This document shows, piece by piece, positions 6,031-7,723 of a stretch of DNA of 7,723 bases. The position numbers and the translations under genes are program-made. Position 1 is the first letter of the stretch. Each line of letters opens with the position of its first letter. Source of the DNA: Planctomycetota bacterium (GTDB lineage Bacteria; Planctomycetota; Phycisphaerae; UBA1845; CAIVHJ01); the NCBI GenBank assembly GCA_022573485.1, contig JACZTW010000194.1:1-7723 (forward strand), written 5' to 3'. The notes beneath the pieces were generated by a model. It did not search any database. It was not told the DNA's origin and worked only from the letters and a program-made list of their open reading frames with translations.

Positions 6031-7269
6031 AATAGCCCCTTTGTGGATCATCGATTGGAGAACGGTCTGCGGATCGTGATCGAGCGCATGCCGGAGGTCA
6101 AAGGCGCGGCGGCCGGTTTCTATTCGCGTACCGGCGGGCGCGATGAGACGCCGGAGTTGGCCGGCGTGTCGCACTTTCTGGAGCACATGTGCTTCAAAGG
6201 AACCGCCAAACGACACTGGCGCCAGATCACCATCGACTTCGACGACCTGGGCAGCACCTACAATGCCTACACCATGAAGGACCGCACGTTTTACTATGGG
6301 TGGGTGCGGGCCGACAGCATTACGCAGCAAATCGAATTGTTGGCGGATATGATGAAGTCCCTGCTTCCGCCGGACGAATTCGACATGGAGAAAAACGTCA
6401 TCCTTGAAGAAATCGCCATGTCGAACGACCATCTGGAGAATCTGGCGTATGATTTTCTCAACGAACAGATTTTCCCGGGCCACGCATTGTCCTGGCCGGT
6501 GCTGGGGTATGAAAAGACCGTTCGCGATATGACCCGCGATCAAATGCACGACTACTTTGTCCGCCGCTATGCACCCAACAACCTGGTGCTGGTCGTAGCG
6601 GGCAACGTCGAACCGCAACGGATCATCGATGTCGCCGACGAACTGTGCGGCGACTGGCAGCCGTCGCCTTCGACAAACAGCCGATCGAAGCCGACGTTCA
6701 CGCCGGGCAAGTCTTGTAAGGTCTATCCGCGCTACAACCGTCAGGAACTCGGGCACGTGTTCCCGTCCAACGGCGGCTGTGACCCGCTTGAAGAGAGCGC
6801 CGAGACAGTGGCGTCGATTCTGGGCGGCGACAACTCGCGGTTCTATTGGGAGATCGAACAGAAAGGCATCGCGCCGAGCGTATCCGTATGGCGGATCGAC
6901 TATGAAGACTGTGGTGTGATGGTGCTGGCCGGCGAGTGCGACCCGGAGAAGTGCGAACAACTCTTCGATGCCATGCACGCTGAAGCCGCGAAGCTGACCC
7001 GCGACGGCCCGAGCCCCGAGGAGGTGCAGCGCGTGAAGAACCGCCGCCGCACTTCGCTGGCCATCGAGAGCGAGTCGCCTTACTATCGCTTGGGGCAATT
7101 GCTGGACGACGTGGATTATCGCGGCGGGCCACGCACCGTCGAGCAGAGGCTGGCCGAGGTCGATGCGGTCAGCCGCGAATCGATCGGCGAATATCTTGAA
7201 GAATATCCCATTACCGAAGGCGGGCACGTTATCAGCGTGGGCCCGCGCGATTGGATACCCTCAAACTGA
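6028..7269 (+). CDS. Catalytic zinc subunit of an M16-family peptidase pair
   Basis: The protein has 413 aa, matching its upstream partner. Near the N-terminus it carries the canonical inverted zinc motif SHFLEHMCFKGT, with zinc ligands His49 and His53 and catalytic base Glu52. The third ligand Glu128 lies in MEKNVILEEIAM, exactly 75 residues after His53, with the usual accessory Glu121. The C-terminal lobe is typical in outline, but the substrate-binding signature is lost: GGDNSRFYWEIEQKGIAPSV (266-285) has Glu277 where Arg is expected and Pro283 where Tyr is expected. It therefore complements the upstream subunit, which has the opposite pattern. No signal peptide is seen, so a cytoplasmic peptide-degrading or processing enzyme is likely. 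The substrate is unknown. It is probably co-transcribed with the upstream gene, and the next gene starts one base after its stop. Confidence 0.92.
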   Translation: MNSPFVDHRLENGLRIVIERMPEVKGAAAGFYSRTGGRDETPELAGVSHFLEHMCFKGTAKRHWRQITIDFDDLGSTYNAYTMKDRTFYYGWVRADSITQQIELLADMMKSLLPPDEFDMEKNVILEEIAMSNDHLENLAYDFLNEQIFPGHALSWPVLGYEKTVRDMTRDQMHDYFVRRYAPNNLVLVVAGNVEPQRIIDVADELCGDWQPSPSTNSRSKPTFTPGKSCKVYPRYNRQELGHVFPSNGGCDPLEESAETVASILGGDNSRFYWEIEQKGIAPSVSVWRIDYEDCGVMVLAGECDPEKCEQLFDAMHAEAAKLTRDGPSPEEVQRVKNRRRTSLAIESESPYYRLGQLLDDVDYRGGPRTVEQRLAEVDAVSRESIGEYLEEYPITEGGHVISVGPRDWIPSN

Positions 7270-7270
7270 C

Positions 7271-7723
7271 ATGTTCCGAAGCAACGTCGAGCCAATGAGC
7301 GAGAATCTTCTCAAAGAGGCGCAGGTCGCCGAGCGACTGGCCTCGCCTCTCACTCGGCTTGCGGGGGTGTGTTCCCTGATCGTGCTGATCGGCTGGGTTT
7401 GTGGTGGCCTACGCGCGAGCGATCTGGCCAGCCAGCGTATTCTGCTGAACAATTTTGGTATGTACTTCGGCTTTGGATTAGAGCTGTACGATCAGTCTGC
7501 GCCAGGCTGGTTGCCGGTTGACGAAGATCCGTCACCGAATGTTGAAGACGTCGATGACCCCCTCGCCGAAGCTCTACGGTTGGTCGAGCAAGAACGCCAG
7601 CGCAAACCGAGCATCGGCAACACGACACAAGCGAGCCTACGTGAACGGCAGCAGGAGTTTCAAACCTACATGGAACGCATCCTGACCGCTCAGGGCATGA
7701 TAGCCGTGAGTTGGGTCGTGGTG
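7271..7723 (+). CDS. Membrane protein of unknown function, 3' end beyond window
   Basis: The ATG at 7271 begins one base after the M16 stop codon and the frame stays open for 151 codons to the window end. The start may be ATG 7295 instead (MSENLLKEAQVAERL); neither has a clear Shine-Dalgarno, so translational coupling is likely. A short cytoplasm-like N-terminus (1-26) precedes one strong transmembrane segment (about 27-48, LTRLAGVCSLIVLIGWVCGGL). A roughly 95-residue hydrophilic, acidic then charged segment follows (VDEDPSPNVEDVDDPLAEA; then a predicted helix rich in Glu, Arg and Gln, about 98-140). A second hydrophobic stretch begins at 142 (GMIAVSWVVV) and is cut by the window. I do not recognise the family. 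The tight spacing suggests a link to the M16 pair, perhaps as membrane partner or substrate, but that is inference. Confidence 0.65.
   Translation, partial: MFRSNVEPMSENLLKEAQVAERLASPLTRLAGVCSLIVLIGWVCGGLRASDLASQRILLNNFGMYFGFGLELYDQSAPGWLPVDEDPSPNVEDVDDPLAEALRLVEQERQRKPSIGNTTQASLRERQQEFQTYMERILTAQGMIAVSWVVV

Noticed and set aside
5962..7227. 421-codon open frame on the minus strand, antisense to the second M16 gene
   Set aside because: The plus-strand frame has unmistakable M16 motifs. The antisense frame is a by-product of GC-rich codon use and shows no recognisable domain.

Overview
The window is about 58% GC by eye, densely coding, and comes from a bacterium with a Gram-negative-type envelope: it encodes a TolC-family outer membrane factor with a lipoprotein signal. 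The protein styles suggest Planctomycetota: a lamin-tail-domain protein, a long-linker TolC homologue, a phosphomannomutase-like protein with a Cys-rich N-terminal segment, and a tandem pair of M16 peptidases. That assignment is inference from remembered family resemblance, with no marker gene behind it.

Layout. Bases 2-739 (+) are the 3' end of a lamin-tail-domain protein. It converges, with a 29-bp gap, on a TolC-like outer membrane efflux lipoprotein (769-2583, -). The divergent spacer 2584-2895 holds a near-consensus promoter for the tolC-like gene, a promoter candidate for the rightward gene, a CCGCAG/CTGCGG hairpin and a perfect 14-bp palindrome. The rightward gene 2896-4476 encodes a phosphomannomutase/phosphoglucomutase-fold protein. 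A 238-bp spacer follows, largely filled by a MITE-like element with 20-bp terminal inverted repeats and an internal ATGAAGA heptad array. Then come two adjacent M16 peptidase genes (4715-5965 and 6028-7269). One base after them begins a membrane protein (7271 to the window end) that runs off the window.

How the genes may work together. The two M16 proteins have complementary active-site defects. The first has lost the zinc motif (HxxEQ) but keeps the C-terminal Arg/Tyr pair; the second has a perfect HxxEH...E zinc site but has lost the Arg/Tyr pair. This is the pattern expected of an obligate heterodimer, as in mitochondrial processing peptidase and bacterial two-subunit M16B enzymes. The membrane protein is probably co-translated with them.

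The most unusual gene is the phosphomannomutase homologue. Its magnesium loop, sugar-specificity loop and phosphate-binding loop are intact, but the catalytic phosphoserine loop reads TATRNS instead of TASHNP, and a second substrate-contact His is Pro. It also carries about 68 extra N-terminal residues with four cysteines. It looks like a repurposed or altered enzyme on an intact, selected scaffold. The functional linkage of this gene to the M16 pair is not established, because the repeat element separates them.
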